Positions 27,499 through 37,254 of a stretch of 59,029 bases of DNA are shown here, piece after piece (the stretch's first letter is position 1; every line of letters starts with the position of its first letter). This stretch comes from Muribaculaceae bacterium (lineage in GTDB: Bacteria > Bacteroidota > Bacteroidia > Bacteroidales > Muribaculaceae). The notes below the pieces were generated by a model, which ran no database searches, had not been told where the DNA came from, and was given only the letters and a program-made list of their open reading frames with translations. The position numbers were made by a program, and so were the translations under genes. The stretch spans positions 1 to 59,029 of the forward strand of contig JAIDDJ010000024.1 of assembly GCA_029055345.1 (NCBI GenBank), given 5' to 3'.

Positions 27499-28191
27499 AT
27501 GTTTAAGCCAAGCAGAACATTAGCTATCTCGGTTTTTGGGGCGTGCGCTTCAATACTCGGTGTAACAGCCTCGGCCCAATCTCATTATTCATCTCGCGTA
27601 TATCTCGGTGCCCATGGAGGCTTGAATATGTCGAGGGTAGAATTTACTCCCTCAGTTACTCAATCGTTCAATCTGGGTGCGAACGCCGGTATTAATTTCA
27701 GATATGTCGAGGAGAAACATTTCGGGTTTATAGTCGAATTGAATTGGGAGCAACGCGGATGGAAAGAAGATTTCGAAGATCTTCCATATAATTATACAAG
27801 AACCGCCAACTATATTCAGCTACCCTTCCTGGCGCATGTCTATTTCGGCTCCAGAGCTAAGTTTTTTATCAATGCCGGGCCTTCCGTAAGTTTTAAGGTA
27901 GGGGAGTCTACGAGCACCAATATTGATTTATCTTCCGTTTCTTCTAATCCTGATTTTAAAAGCCGCATTACTTATCAGATGTATCAGGAGGTAGATCTGA
28001 AAGTAGATTATGGAATCCAGGGAGGAATTGGGGGAGAATATAGCATAAACCGAAACAATTCTATTTATCTGGATGCCCGATTCTATTTCGGTCTTGGAAA
28101 TATGCTTAAATCAGGCAGAACTGATCCAATCCGAGGCTCGAATCCGATGACCATATCCGTTTCCTTAGGCTATTGGTTCCGCCTCAAATAA
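27499..28191 (+). CDS. PorT-type outer-membrane beta-barrel protein
   Basis: 230 aa. Signal peptide MFKPSRTLAISVFGACASILGVTASAQ, then alternating strands of a small barrel: LGAHGGLNMSRVEF, GANAGINFRYVEEKHFGFIVELNWEQRGWK, YIQLPFLAHVYFG, FFINAGPSVSF. This is the PorT/outer membrane protein beta-barrel family, of which PorT itself serves the type IX secretion system in Porphyromonas. No other secretion gene is here, so a role in secretion is not implied. It is 14 bp after the LysM gene, hence co-transcribed. Confidence 0.78.
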   Translation: MFKPSRTLAISVFGACASILGVTASAQSHYSSRVYLGAHGGLNMSRVEFTPSVTQSFNLGANAGINFRYVEEKHFGFIVELNWEQRGWKEDFEDLPYNYTRTANYIQLPFLAHVYFGSRAKFFINAGPSVSFKVGESTSTNIDLSSVSSNPDFKSRITYQMYQEVDLKVDYGIQGGIGGEYSINRNNSIYLDARFYFGLGNMLKSGRTDPIRGSNPMTISVSLGYWFRLK

Positions 28192-28291
28192 TTGTTCAGC
28201 GAGGCGTGAATTGAGTTTGATGATATGGCTAACTTAAGCAATGTGCGTTAAATGACCTGTTATTTCAAATGACCCATATTATTATGAACTA

Positions 28292-28335
28292 TTAAGGGGC
28301 CGAGTCACAAATAATTGACTCAGCCCCTTAAAATA
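28292..28335. terminator. bidirectional terminator between PorT-type gene and groEL
   Basis: A 16-bp stem TTAAGGGGCCGAGTCA (28292-28307) / TGACTCAGCCCCTTAA (28316-28331) with one mismatch and an 8-base loop, between convergent genes. Confidence 0.8.
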
Positions 28336-28371
28336 TATTGAAAAATCTTTATGACTTATTCGGGAACGGAA

Positions 28372-30039
<1,668 letters not shown>

Positions 30040-30073
30040 TTAAGGTCTCTGATTACTAAGTTATAGTATTTTT

Positions 30074-30346
30074 TTATTCCACGATTGCTAAAACATCGTT
30101 CTGGCGCATCATGAGATACTTCTTACCTTCAAATTCGATCTCTGTTCCCGAATATTTTCCATAAAGAACAGTATCTCCCTCTTTGAGGATCATCTCTTCA
30201 TCTTTAGTGCCGTTGCCGACTGCAAGAACCTTGCCTTTCAATGGTTTTTCTTTTGCGGAATCAGGAATGATGATACCTGACATTGTGGTTTCCTCGGCTG
30301 CCGTGGGCTCGATCAGAACTCTGTCTGCTAATGGTTTGATATTCAT
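30074..30346 (-). CDS. groS: co-chaperonin GroES
   Basis: 90 aa. Ten-kDa lid of the GroEL cavity. N-terminal [34 protein letters not shown] includes the mobile loop with SGIIIP. The C-terminal [12 protein letters not shown] is typical. It is the first gene of the operon. No CIRCE element is seen upstream; a different inverted repeat is present at 30453-30496. Confidence 0.98.
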   Translation of the reverse strand: MNIKPLADRVLIEPTAAEETTMSGIIIPDSAKEKPLKGKVLAVGNGTKDEEMILKEGDTVLYGKYSGTEIEFEGKKYLMMRQNDVLAIVE

Positions 30347-30452
30347 GATAATTATAAATATAATTTAGATTAATACATTAATAAACTGGAAAAGCAGAAC
30401 CTTTCCTCTTCAATGATATTACAAATTGCGTGCCAAAAAAGTTTAAACCCCG

Positions 30453-30496
30453 TTCCTTAAAAACGATGCCCGCATGTTCACGAAGTTTTTAAGGAA
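30453..30496. promoter_or_regulatory. 12-bp inverted repeat upstream of groESL
   Basis: TTCCTTAAAAAC (30453-30464) and GTTTTTAAGGAA (30485-30496) are perfect inverted repeats with a 20-base spacer, about 107 bases ahead of groES. It could be an operator or part of a longer leader. It is not CIRCE. An imperfect direct repeat with GAGTCTTGC twice lies next to it (30518-30556). The rest of 30347-30650 holds no recognisable gene. Confidence 0.4.
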
Positions 30497-30578
30497 TCCT
30501 CGTTACTGCCTGTTCCTTCGAGTCTTGCAGCTGTCCTGTACCTATGAGTCTTGCGTCCGGCCTGTTCTGACCAATTTT

Positions 30579-30614
30579 AAAGGGCTGCACCAAGATTTTT
30601 TGACACAGCCCTTT
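30579..30614 (-). terminator. terminator of the amylase gene
   Basis: Perfect 9-bp stem AAAGGGCTG (30579-30587) / CAGCCCTTT (30606-30614), 37 bases beyond the amylase stop on the minus strand. Confidence 0.6.
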
Positions 30615-30650
30615 GGAAATTTAAGATAAATATGTAATGGTTCTCTTAAA

Positions 30651-32084
30651 TTATTTCTGAATTATATAGCTTCTTTCGGGAGCAAGCGCACCTTGCAAGC
30701 GGCCATTCTTTACCTTGAACTCTTTACCATACACCACATCTTTATATGTTCCGTTTGGAAGATTGGTCGGCAGATCAATAAAGTTGGCGGATTTACTGAG
30801 ATTGACCATGGCAGCGCCCTTTTTGCCACGATTGACAAGGAGGACCTCACCGCTATCGCTGATTTGCACGTCTTCTTTCTGTCCTGACATTGCCGTGCGG
30901 AATTTATTTACGGCCACCACCTCGGGATGTTTGAACTCGTCATTTCCGCGGGCACCAAGGATATTATCGCCATAATAATTGCTTCGAGTCGACCCTGCAG
31001 GGCGACTGAAAAAGAGGGGAGTACCGTTCTGACGGGCGGTAAGGAAAACCCAGCCGATTCTGATTTGGTCATCGGTTAGATGAGCTGACTCGTGAGCGTT
31101 GGCGTATGTGTCATGGCTTTCAACCCATGTGGTCAGATACTCGGGGGCTGCCTCATGGTGGAAGCTTTTAAGGTCAATTCCTTTTGCGGAGTGCTTTTCA
31201 AGCGCGTCACGAAGGATCCAGCCGTAGCCGGAAGCCGTCTGACCGAAGTAATCTGCATACTCTTTTTCAGGAACATTCTTATCCTGAAGCACCTCTCCAT
31301 AAACGAACAGGGAATCGTAAGGTATAGCCAGTTTAACACCCTTCACCGACTTGCGACCGGTCGCTACGTCCCAGAAGTCATTCTCCTTTACACCGGCTTT
31401 AGTATCCACCGGATCGCTGTGAACGCCGATGTGTTTAGCAGTATCATACCGGAATCCGCGAACGCCCATTTTAATAAGGTCATTGACAAACTCCATATAA
31501 TACTTCTGGAAATCAGGATTCTCTGTATTGACATCAGGAAGTCCGCCGGAACCCCAGAGTGTGCATTCAAGACGATCGTTATAGTCTCTTACCGGAGTGA
31601 GGCCTTCCGAATGATACATCTTGTCGCGCCCTCCGACAGCTTTGTAAAAATCTTCTGCAACAGCATCGATATCGAATGCTGTATGGTTGGGAAGCACGTC
31701 TACAATTACCTTAATGCCATATTTTGCGGCTGAATCCATCATCTCCACCATCTGTTCGCGGGAGCCGAGGATATTGTTGCCGACTTTCCAGTCGGTGGGC
31801 TGATAGTAATAATACCAATTACCTTCAGTGACATTTTCGTCAAAAATTTTCTTACCGCTACCCTCGGGAGCATAGCATTGCTGAACCGGAGATGTCTGAA
31901 TCATAGTGAAACCTGCATCCTTAATTTCCTTCATGCTGCGGGCCATTTCAGGAAAGTTCCAGCTCCATGCGTGAAGAATTGTCTCCGTATTCACGGCATC
32001 GGGATTCACTGTGACTCTGTCTTTTGCAATAGCCGAAGGCACTGCCGAAGCTACGGCTATTGCCACTAATAAAGTGTGTCTCAT
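30651..32084 (-). CDS. secreted alpha-amylase, GH13 family (Bacillus AmyE-like)
   Basis: 477 aa with a signal peptide (MRHTLLVAIAVASAVPSAIA). The four GH13 regions are present: I DVLPNHT, II GFRYDTAKH with nucleophile Asp214, III YGEVLQ with acid/base Glu264, and IV WVESHDTYAN with Asp325. Hydrolysis of alpha-1,4-glucans is expected. Regions III and IV plus TPLFFSRPAG and AVNKFRTAMSGQ closely resemble Bacillus subtilis AmyE (GH13_28), a subfamily typical of Firmicutes. No SusC/SusD genes are adjacent, unlike most Bacteroidetes amylases. It lacks carbohydrate-binding modules. Confidence 0.9.
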   Translation of the reverse strand: MRHTLLVAIAVASAVPSAIAKDRVTVNPDAVNTETILHAWSWNFPEMARSMKEIKDAGFTMIQTSPVQQCYAPEGSGKKIFDENVTEGNWYYYYQPTDWKVGNNILGSREQMVEMMDSAAKYGIKVIVDVLPNHTAFDIDAVAEDFYKAVGGRDKMYHSEGLTPVRDYNDRLECTLWGSGGLPDVNTENPDFQKYYMEFVNDLIKMGVRGFRYDTAKHIGVHSDPVDTKAGVKENDFWDVATGRKSVKGVKLAIPYDSLFVYGEVLQDKNVPEKEYADYFGQTASGYGWILRDALEKHSAKGIDLKSFHHEAAPEYLTTWVESHDTYANAHESAHLTDDQIRIGWVFLTARQNGTPLFFSRPAGSTRSNYYGDNILGARGNDEFKHPEVVAVNKFRTAMSGQKEDVQISDSGEVLLVNRGKKGAAMVNLSKSANFIDLPTNLPNGTYKDVVYGKEFKVKNGRLQGALAPERSYIIQK

Positions 32085-32325
32085 TCTAAAGTTTGTTTCG
32101 GGTTATTTAGATTTACGTTAACTTGTTAAAGCTGTATCGGGTTTCAAGAACCCCTAAACTAATAACGTATAAGACCTGATTTTGCCTATCAAATATGGCA
32201 TTTTTTTGATAATAGAGGGCTTAAAGAGATGTATAAGCAAGAAAAATTGAAAATTATTGCACATTTACGAAAAAGTGTGCGAAATGCTAATAAAATTTAA
32301 ATTCTTGATAATTAAGATAGTTAGA
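32085..32325. other. AT-rich divergent intergenic region
   Basis: Between the amylase and NlpC/P60 genes. It contains a 15-base partial palindrome GGGTTTCAAGAACCC at 32139-32153 upstream of the amylase, which could be an operator, and no recognisable gene. The amylase promoter is not clear. Confidence 0.35.
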
Positions 32326-32357
32326 TTTGGAATTCACTTAAAAATATATTAACTTTG
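32326..32357 (+). promoter_or_regulatory. promoter of the NlpC/P60 gene
   Basis: TTTG at 32326-32329 and TAACTTTG at 32350-32357 are 20 bases apart. The predicted leader is about 60 nt and contains the hairpin at 32373-32408. Confidence 0.7.
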
Positions 32358-32372
32358 CAATGTGAAACTCAA

Positions 32373-32408
32373 CCTCTATAGCCAATAAATAACCTGAGAA
32401 TATAGAGG
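32373..32408 (+). promoter_or_regulatory. leader hairpin of the NlpC/P60 gene
   Basis: Perfect 8-bp stem CCTCTATA / TATAGAGG with a 20-base loop, ending 14 bases before the ATG at 32423. It lies fully inside the predicted 5' leader and could affect translation or message stability. Confidence 0.4.
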
Positions 32409-32422
32409 ACTACCTGACAGAT

Positions 32423-33046
32423 ATGAAATTACGAAAACTTTTTTCCACCCTTATCCTGACATCATGTGTATTTGCGGCAGCGGCTCAGACTCCTGCATCG
32501 GAATCCACACTTACAGCTCATCAGCGTGCGCATCAACAGCAGTTGGCTAATGTGAAATCTTCGAAACTTGACCGCTCAGTGGTCAATGAACTCATTAAAG
32601 AAGATGTGGCAGGCCGCGAGAACGCCGTTATGTCAGTGCTTTCTAATGAAAATGCATTTCTCATCAATGATATCCTGAAAGAGGCCAACAAGCACATCGG
32701 CAAGCCCTACCGACATGGCATGAAAGGTCCGAGCGCTTTTGATTGTTCAGGATTCACCAGTTATGTGTTCCGTCAGTTCGGCTATAAATTAAGCCCCGCT
32801 TCAAGAATCCAGTACACCGACGGTGTATCCGTTGACCGCAAGAACCTGCGTAAAGGTGATTTGGTGTTCTTCACCAGCCGCAGCAGCGGTAAGAATGTCG
32901 GCCATGTCGGTTTGGTGGTTAATGCCAACAACGAGACCGGAGATTTTGAATTCATTCATGCAAGCATCCGCGGAGTGGTAATCTCCAAATGCGAGGGCTA
33001 TTATGAAGGCCGTTATGTAGGAGCCCGTAGAATCATAACCGACTGA
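32423..33046 (+). CDS. exported NlpC/P60 (C40) peptidoglycan hydrolase
   Basis: 207 aa. After a signal peptide (to about AAAAQTPA, residue 20) and a ~65-residue linker, the C40 domain (about 88-205) carries the catalytic Cys in FDCSGFTSYVF, His in VGHVGLVVN and the third polar residue His in FIHAS. Such enzymes cleave D-Glu/mDAP bonds in cell-wall peptides. It is a single gene with its own promoter, leader hairpin and terminator. Confidence 0.92.
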   Translation: MKLRKLFSTLILTSCVFAAAAQTPASESTLTAHQRAHQQQLANVKSSKLDRSVVNELIKEDVAGRENAVMSVLSNENAFLINDILKEANKHIGKPYRHGMKGPSAFDCSGFTSYVFRQFGYKLSPASRIQYTDGVSVDRKNLRKGDLVFFTSRSSGKNVGHVGLVVNANNETGDFEFIHASIRGVVISKCEGYYEGRYVGARRIITD

Positions 33047-33130
33047 TTCCCAAAGAATGCTTGATTGCGGAAATTCAGAACGAACTCCAATTATCAACCA
33101 GAGAATTTAATTTTGCTTTCATACTCCATA

Positions 33131-33175
33131 ACGATGCGACTGTCTGTTGAAGACCGTCGCATCGTCTTTTGATTC
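33131..33175 (+). terminator. terminator of the NlpC/P60 gene
   Basis: Perfect 10-bp stem ACGATGCGAC (33131-33140) / GTCGCATCGT (33156-33165) followed by CTTTTGATT. Its right arm and T-tract merge into the first unit of the tandem repeat at 33161. Confidence 0.8.
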
Positions 33176-33256
33176 TAAACCTCTATCGTCTTTTGATTCT
33201 AAACCTCTATCGTCTTTTGATTCTAAACCTCCATCGTCTTTTGGTTCTAATCCTCT
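33161..33256 (+). repeat. 24-bp tandem repeat, four units
   Basis: Units ATCGTCTTTTGATTCTAAAC+CTCT at 33161, 33185, 33209 and 33233. The first two are identical, the third has one change and the fourth three. The repeat has no spacers and no coding potential. It starts within the right arm of the NlpC/P60 terminator, so each unit carries a copy of the terminator's end and T-run. Confidence 0.9.
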
Positions 33257-33386
33257 TCTATCGCTAAGAGTGCGCTTTTGATGAATATGAAGTGATAGGC
33301 TTTGTAAAAGTGTTAGCCCGATATAAGGGAAAGAGGTGAAGTCGGATTGCTCCCAAAATAAAACGAAGAGTCAACTTTTAATAGAT

Positions 33387-33446
33387 ATGGCGCGTTATAA
33401 TACCGTATTGACCGCCTTAATGGGGGTCGGAGTATTAATCCTCTAA
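33387..33446 (+). CDS. possible 19-residue hydrophobic peptide
   Basis: An ATG at 33387 opens a 19-codon frame (MARYNTVLTALMGVGVLIL) ending TAA at 33444-33446, 11 bases before the ATG of the next gene. The peptide looks like a short membrane segment. It may be a tiny membrane peptide, a leader peptide regulating the next gene, or chance. There is no independent support for translation. Confidence 0.3.
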   Translation: MARYNTVLTALMGVGVLIL

Positions 33447-33457
33447 CCATTATAGAT

Positions 33458-33700
33458 ATGTTGGACCAATTGAAAGACAAGGCACAAGACCTTATGAACA
33501 GCGATGCTGTAAAGAATGTCATGGATAAAGCAGCCGACCTGATTGATTCCGATAAGGCTAAGGCAGCCCTCGACAAAGCTAAGAATGCGATTAATAGTGA
33601 AAAAGTGAAGGAGACCATTGATAAAGCCAAGGATTTCCTTGACACCGAAAAGGGTAAAGATATCCTTAACTCTGTTAAAGACAAACTTCATCATTCCTAA
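33458..33700 (+). CDS. small Lys/Asp-rich helical protein (80 aa)
   Basis: Function not recognised. The protein is almost entirely predicted amphipathic helix built of ~15-residue imperfect repeats (DKAADLIDSDKAKAALDKAKNAINSEK...). This YtxH/late-embryogenesis-like composition is seen in small stress-induced proteins. There is no signal peptide. An imperfect hairpin terminator follows at 33738-33789. Confidence 0.6.
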   Translation: MLDQLKDKAQDLMNSDAVKNVMDKAADLIDSDKAKAALDKAKNAINSEKVKETIDKAKDFLDTEKGKDILNSVKDKLHHS

Positions 33701-33737
33701 AGACACACCTCCTTTAACTTTTCAAGTTGAAGCAAAT

Positions 33738-33789
33738 ATAAAAAAGCAGACGATGTGCAGAATAATACTGCGTGTCGCCTGCTTTTTAT
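33738..33789. terminator. bidirectional terminator between the 80 aa gene and dedA
   Basis: A long imperfect stem with left arm 33738-33760 (AAAAAAGCAG..) and right arm 33768-33789 (..CTGCTTTTTAT), flanked by A-run and T-run; it lies between convergent genes. Confidence 0.7.
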
Positions 33790-33836
33790 CATGCGCTCTA
33801 ATGAAATCGAGCCGTTTGATCACACTATCAGTGTAA

Positions 33837-34520
33837 TTATTCCTTCGTAACTGTTTTCTGGTTTCTCTTTCTGAATGCCTGCCAAAGAATATAAACAATG
33901 CATATAGCCAATAAGCCATATCCGGCCCAACTTAGATACTGATTATATTCTTCAACCTTCTCGAACAGCATTTCGGGGTCAATATGAAGTGAGAGCCAAT
34001 AACCAAGAGCACCCAATATTGCATTCCAAAGTAACGCCCCCAGACCTGTGTAGAGGGCAAATTGTGCGATATTCATTCTTGATAGTCCTGCGGGAATTGA
34101 GATTAGCTGACGGATTGCAGGAATAAGACGTCCGATAAATGTGGAGACCGCACCATGATCATCAAAATATTTTTCAGCTTTTTCCACTTTTACCTGATCT
34201 ATGAGACAGGCGTGCCCCAGACGGCTGTTGGCAAAACTATAGATTACAGGTCGGCCCACCCACAAAGCGAGATAATAATTGATGAACGCTCCCACCATCG
34301 CTCCGAGGGTCGCAACCACTACTACCATATAGACATTCATGTCGGCTCCTACACCGAAATTACGACATGCAAGGTATGCCGCCGGGGGAACTACTACTTC
34401 AGAGGGAAATGGTATAAAGCTGCTTTCTATAACCATAAAGCAGAATACGAATAAATAATTCGCATTCTCAACAAACCATTGGAAGAAGTCGCTGGCGTTG
34501 AAAATTGCCAATGTTATCAT
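33837..34520 (-). CDS. DedA-family membrane protein
   Basis: 227 aa integral membrane protein of the DedA/VTT superfamily, implicated in lipid flipping and membrane homeostasis. The family pattern ESSFIPFPSEVVVPPAAYLA (about residues 31-50) and FIGRLIPAIRQLISIPAGLSRM (about 130-151), with essential acidic and Arg residues, is intact. It is the last gene of the leftward run, 20 bp after rpe. It ends in a basic cytosolic tail. Confidence 0.93.
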   Translation of the reverse strand: MITLAIFNASDFFQWFVENANYLFVFCFMVIESSFIPFPSEVVVPPAAYLACRNFGVGADMNVYMVVVVATLGAMVGAFINYYLALWVGRPVIYSFANSRLGHACLIDQVKVEKAEKYFDDHGAVSTFIGRLIPAIRQLISIPAGLSRMNIAQFALYTGLGALLWNAILGALGYWLSLHIDPEMLFEKVEEYNQYLSWAGYGLLAICIVYILWQAFRKRNQKTVTKE

Positions 34521-34540
34521 ATTGAGTATGTGATTATCGT

Positions 34541-35188
34541 TTATTTGAGTTTTTTAAGTTCGCTTATTGTCTCCTCAGGATTTTTGGCGCCAAACACAAA
34601 GCTCCCTGCCACCAATATATCAGCACCGGCATCCGCGAGCTCTTGCCCGGTCTGAAGATTAACTCCTCCGTCAATTTCTATTTCTGCCTTGGAACCTGTC
34701 TGTTCTATGAGGGAGCGCAATTCACGAGTTTTCTTCAACGTGTGGCGTATGAAAGGCTGGCCGCCGAACCCGGGATTGACCGACATAAGCAACACCAGAT
34801 CGACATCAGCGATAATATCCTCAAGAGTCGATACGGGAGTTGCGGGACAGAGTGTTACACCTGCTTTCATGCCTGCCGAATGAATCTGCTGAACGCAACT
34901 ATGAAGATGAAGACAGGCCTCCTGATGGACATTCATAATCTCTGCTCCGCAGTCGCGCACTTGTGATATCCATTTCTGGGGCTCCACTATCATAAGATGG
35001 ACATCGAGAGGCTTATTGCATATTTTTGATACGGATTTCATCACCGGAAATCCGAAGGATATGTTTGGAACGAACACTCCATCCATTATATCCATATGAA
35101 GGTAATCACTTTCCGACCGGTTAATCATTTCGAGGTCGGGAAGCATATTGGCGAAATTTGCTGATAAGAGTGACGGTGATACTTTCAT
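34541..35188 (-). CDS. rpe: ribulose-phosphate 3-epimerase
   Basis: 215 aa TIM-barrel enzyme of the pentose phosphate pathway that interconverts ribulose 5-phosphate and xylulose 5-phosphate. Signatures SPSLLSANFANM, LHMDIMDGVFVPNISFG and VNPGFGGQPFI are present, with catalytic Asp residues in the DIMDG and IDGGVN segments. It sits 40 bp after ligA. Confidence 0.96.
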   Translation of the reverse strand: MKVSPSLLSANFANMLPDLEMINRSESDYLHMDIMDGVFVPNISFGFPVMKSVSKICNKPLDVHLMIVEPQKWISQVRDCGAEIMNVHQEACLHLHSCVQQIHSAGMKAGVTLCPATPVSTLEDIIADVDLVLLMSVNPGFGGQPFIRHTLKKTRELRSLIEQTGSKAEIEIDGGVNLQTGQELADAGADILVAGSFVFGAKNPEETISELKKLK

Positions 35189-35228
35189 TGTGAATTTTAA
35201 TTAACTGTCAATCGATTTCTGTTTCTTA

Positions 35229-37235
35229 TCAATTGTCCTGAATCATTTTAAGGAATTCATCTTCAGAGATCATTGGAATTCCGAGCTGCTCGCATTTTTC
35301 TTTTTTTGCCGGGCCCATATTTTCTCCGGCGAGCACGAAAGATGTCTTCTTAGATATGCTTCCAACATTCTTGCCTCCTTCCGCAGCTATAATCTCTTTA
35401 TATTCATCTCTGCTGTGATGAGAGAAAGTGCCGGAAATAACTATAGACTTGCCAGCAAGTGCATCGCCAGAAGGGATCAGTTTTTCAGCTGCAACTTCAA
35501 GCTGAACGCCCGCTCTGCGCAAGGCTGCGATATTTGCCCGGTTGATGGGCTCCCGCAGGAAATCATAGATATTCCGAGCGATAATCGGGCCTACATCAGG
35601 AATGGCCGTCAATTCCTCAAGGGTCATTTTCTCCATAGCTTCCATGCTGACGACGCTCATGGCGATTCGCTTAGCGGTTGTCTCGCCGACATTCGGTATT
35701 GAAAGCGCATACAGGACTCTTTCGAAAGGAACTTTTTTAGAATCCTCGATTCCTCGGATGATTCTGGCAGCTGTCTTGGGCCCGATTCGGTCAAGGCCGG
35801 CAAGCTGTTCCTCCTTCAGATCATACAGCTGACCTATCGTGGTGACAAGGCCGCTTGCATATAGGAGTTCTGCCGTTTCCTCTCCGATTCCGTCGATATC
35901 CATCATTCTTCGGGCGCAGAAATGTTCGATTCGACCTGTTATCTGCGGGCGGCAACCATATTTGTTAGGGCAGCACCAAGCCGCTTCGCCGAAAATACGA
36001 GTCAACGGTGTGCCGCACTCCGGACAATTCTTTACGAATACCACCTTTTTGGCTCCCGATGGACGTAGGGATAGATCGACACCCGTAATCTGCGGAATTA
36101 TTTCTCCGGCTTTCTCCACATAAAGGCTGTCACCCTCATGGATGTCAAGTTCCTGCATTACGTCATCGTTGTGAAGTGAAGCCCGCTTCACAATCGTTCC
36201 CGATAATTGAACAGGTTCAAGATTGGCCACCGGTGTCACGATTCCCATTCTTCCGGTTTCGAAAGAGACAAACCTCAGTGGAGTGCAAGCTCTTTCCGGA
36301 TTGAATTTAAAGGCAACCGCCCATCTGGGAGATTTTGCCGTATAACCTAAATTCAATTGCTGGCGCAAGGAATTGACTTTGAATACGAGCCCGTCGGTCG
36401 CAACAGGCAATTCCTTACGATGATCATCCCAATAAGATATATATTCATCAATCTGACCGAGACTTTTCAGCAGAGCCATTGCCTTCGACACTTTAAATCC
36501 CCAATGCTCGGCGGCGAGCATATTCTCATAATGGTTGTCAAAGGGAAGATTGTCGCTCAGCAGATAATAGAATCTGGCGTCAAGGTGACGCTTTGCCACT
36601 TCACGGGAATCCTGCATCTTCAGAGTGCCAGAAGCTGCGTTTCTCGGATTGGCAAATAGAGGTTCCTCATTATACGCCCGCTCGGCATTCAGGCGCTCGA
36701 ATACTTCCCAGGGCATAAGAATCTCCCCGCGGATTTCAAATTCATCTGGCCAATCGCCCGGCATAAGCTGTAGCGGGATGCTCCGGATTGTCTTTACATT
36801 CGCGGTGACATCATCTCCCTGAGCGCCGTCTCCACGTGTCACGGCCCTTACAAGCCGTCCACCCTTATATGTGAGCGATATCGAGGTGCCATCGAATTTC
36901 ATCTCTCCGACAATTGAATAATCTTCCCCCTCAAGGGTCTTGTCTACCCGCTTCGCCCATTCATCCACTTCTTCAATGGAGTATGTGTTGGCAAGCGACA
37001 TCATCGGCCGTTCATGTGTCACGTGTTCGAACCCTTTAGTAAGGTCAGAGCCAACTCTCTGAGTGGGCGACAACGGATCATAATATTCCGGATGGGCGCT
37101 TTCAAGACTTTCGAGCTCCTTGAGCATCATGTCGAAATCCCTGTCGCTGATCTCAGGATTATTCAGCACATAGTAATTATGATTATGGCGATGGAGCGTT
37201 TCGCGAAGTTCATCTATCCGGTTTTTAATATCCAT
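35229..37235 (-). CDS. ligA: NAD-dependent DNA ligase
   Basis: 668 aa replicative and repair ligase. N-terminal Ia and adenylation domains carry the catalytic Lys in VGEMKFDGTSISL. An OB-fold, a Zn-binding four-Cys motif (CPECGTP...WCCPNKYGC, about residues 400-430), helix-hairpin-helix repeats and a C-terminal BRCT domain (AGKSIVISGTFSHHSRDE, about 590-668) follow. Length and domain set are complete. It lies 19 bp after truA. Confidence 0.97.
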   Translation of the reverse strand: MDIKNRIDELRETLHRHNHNYYVLNNPEISDRDFDMMLKELESLESAHPEYYDPLSPTQRVGSDLTKGFEHVTHERPMMSLANTYSIEEVDEWAKRVDKTLEGEDYSIVGEMKFDGTSISLTYKGGRLVRAVTRGDGAQGDDVTANVKTIRSIPLQLMPGDWPDEFEIRGEILMPWEVFERLNAERAYNEEPLFANPRNAASGTLKMQDSREVAKRHLDARFYYLLSDNLPFDNHYENMLAAEHWGFKVSKAMALLKSLGQIDEYISYWDDHRKELPVATDGLVFKVNSLRQQLNLGYTAKSPRWAVAFKFNPERACTPLRFVSFETGRMGIVTPVANLEPVQLSGTIVKRASLHNDDVMQELDIHEGDSLYVEKAGEIIPQITGVDLSLRPSGAKKVVFVKNCPECGTPLTRIFGEAAWCCPNKYGCRPQITGRIEHFCARRMMDIDGIGEETAELLYASGLVTTIGQLYDLKEEQLAGLDRIGPKTAARIIRGIEDSKKVPFERVLYALSIPNVGETTAKRIAMSVVSMEAMEKMTLEELTAIPDVGPIIARNIYDFLREPINRANIAALRRAGVQLEVAAEKLIPSGDALAGKSIVISGTFSHHSRDEYKEIIAAEGGKNVGSISKKTSFVLAGENMGPAKKEKCEQLGIPMISEDEFLKMIQDN

Positions 37236-37254
37236 ATCACTGGTTTTTACAGAA

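Noticed and set aside
27499..28191. Type IX secretion component PorT
   Set aside because: Only family-level barrel similarity is visible and no other type IX genes are present, so I keep the general name.
30347..30650. CIRCE element for HrcA control of groESL
   Set aside because: TTAGCACTC-N9-GAGTGCTAA or a close variant is not found upstream of groES.
33161..33256. CRISPR-like array
   Set aside because: Four 24-bp units are directly adjacent, with no spacers and no cas genes.
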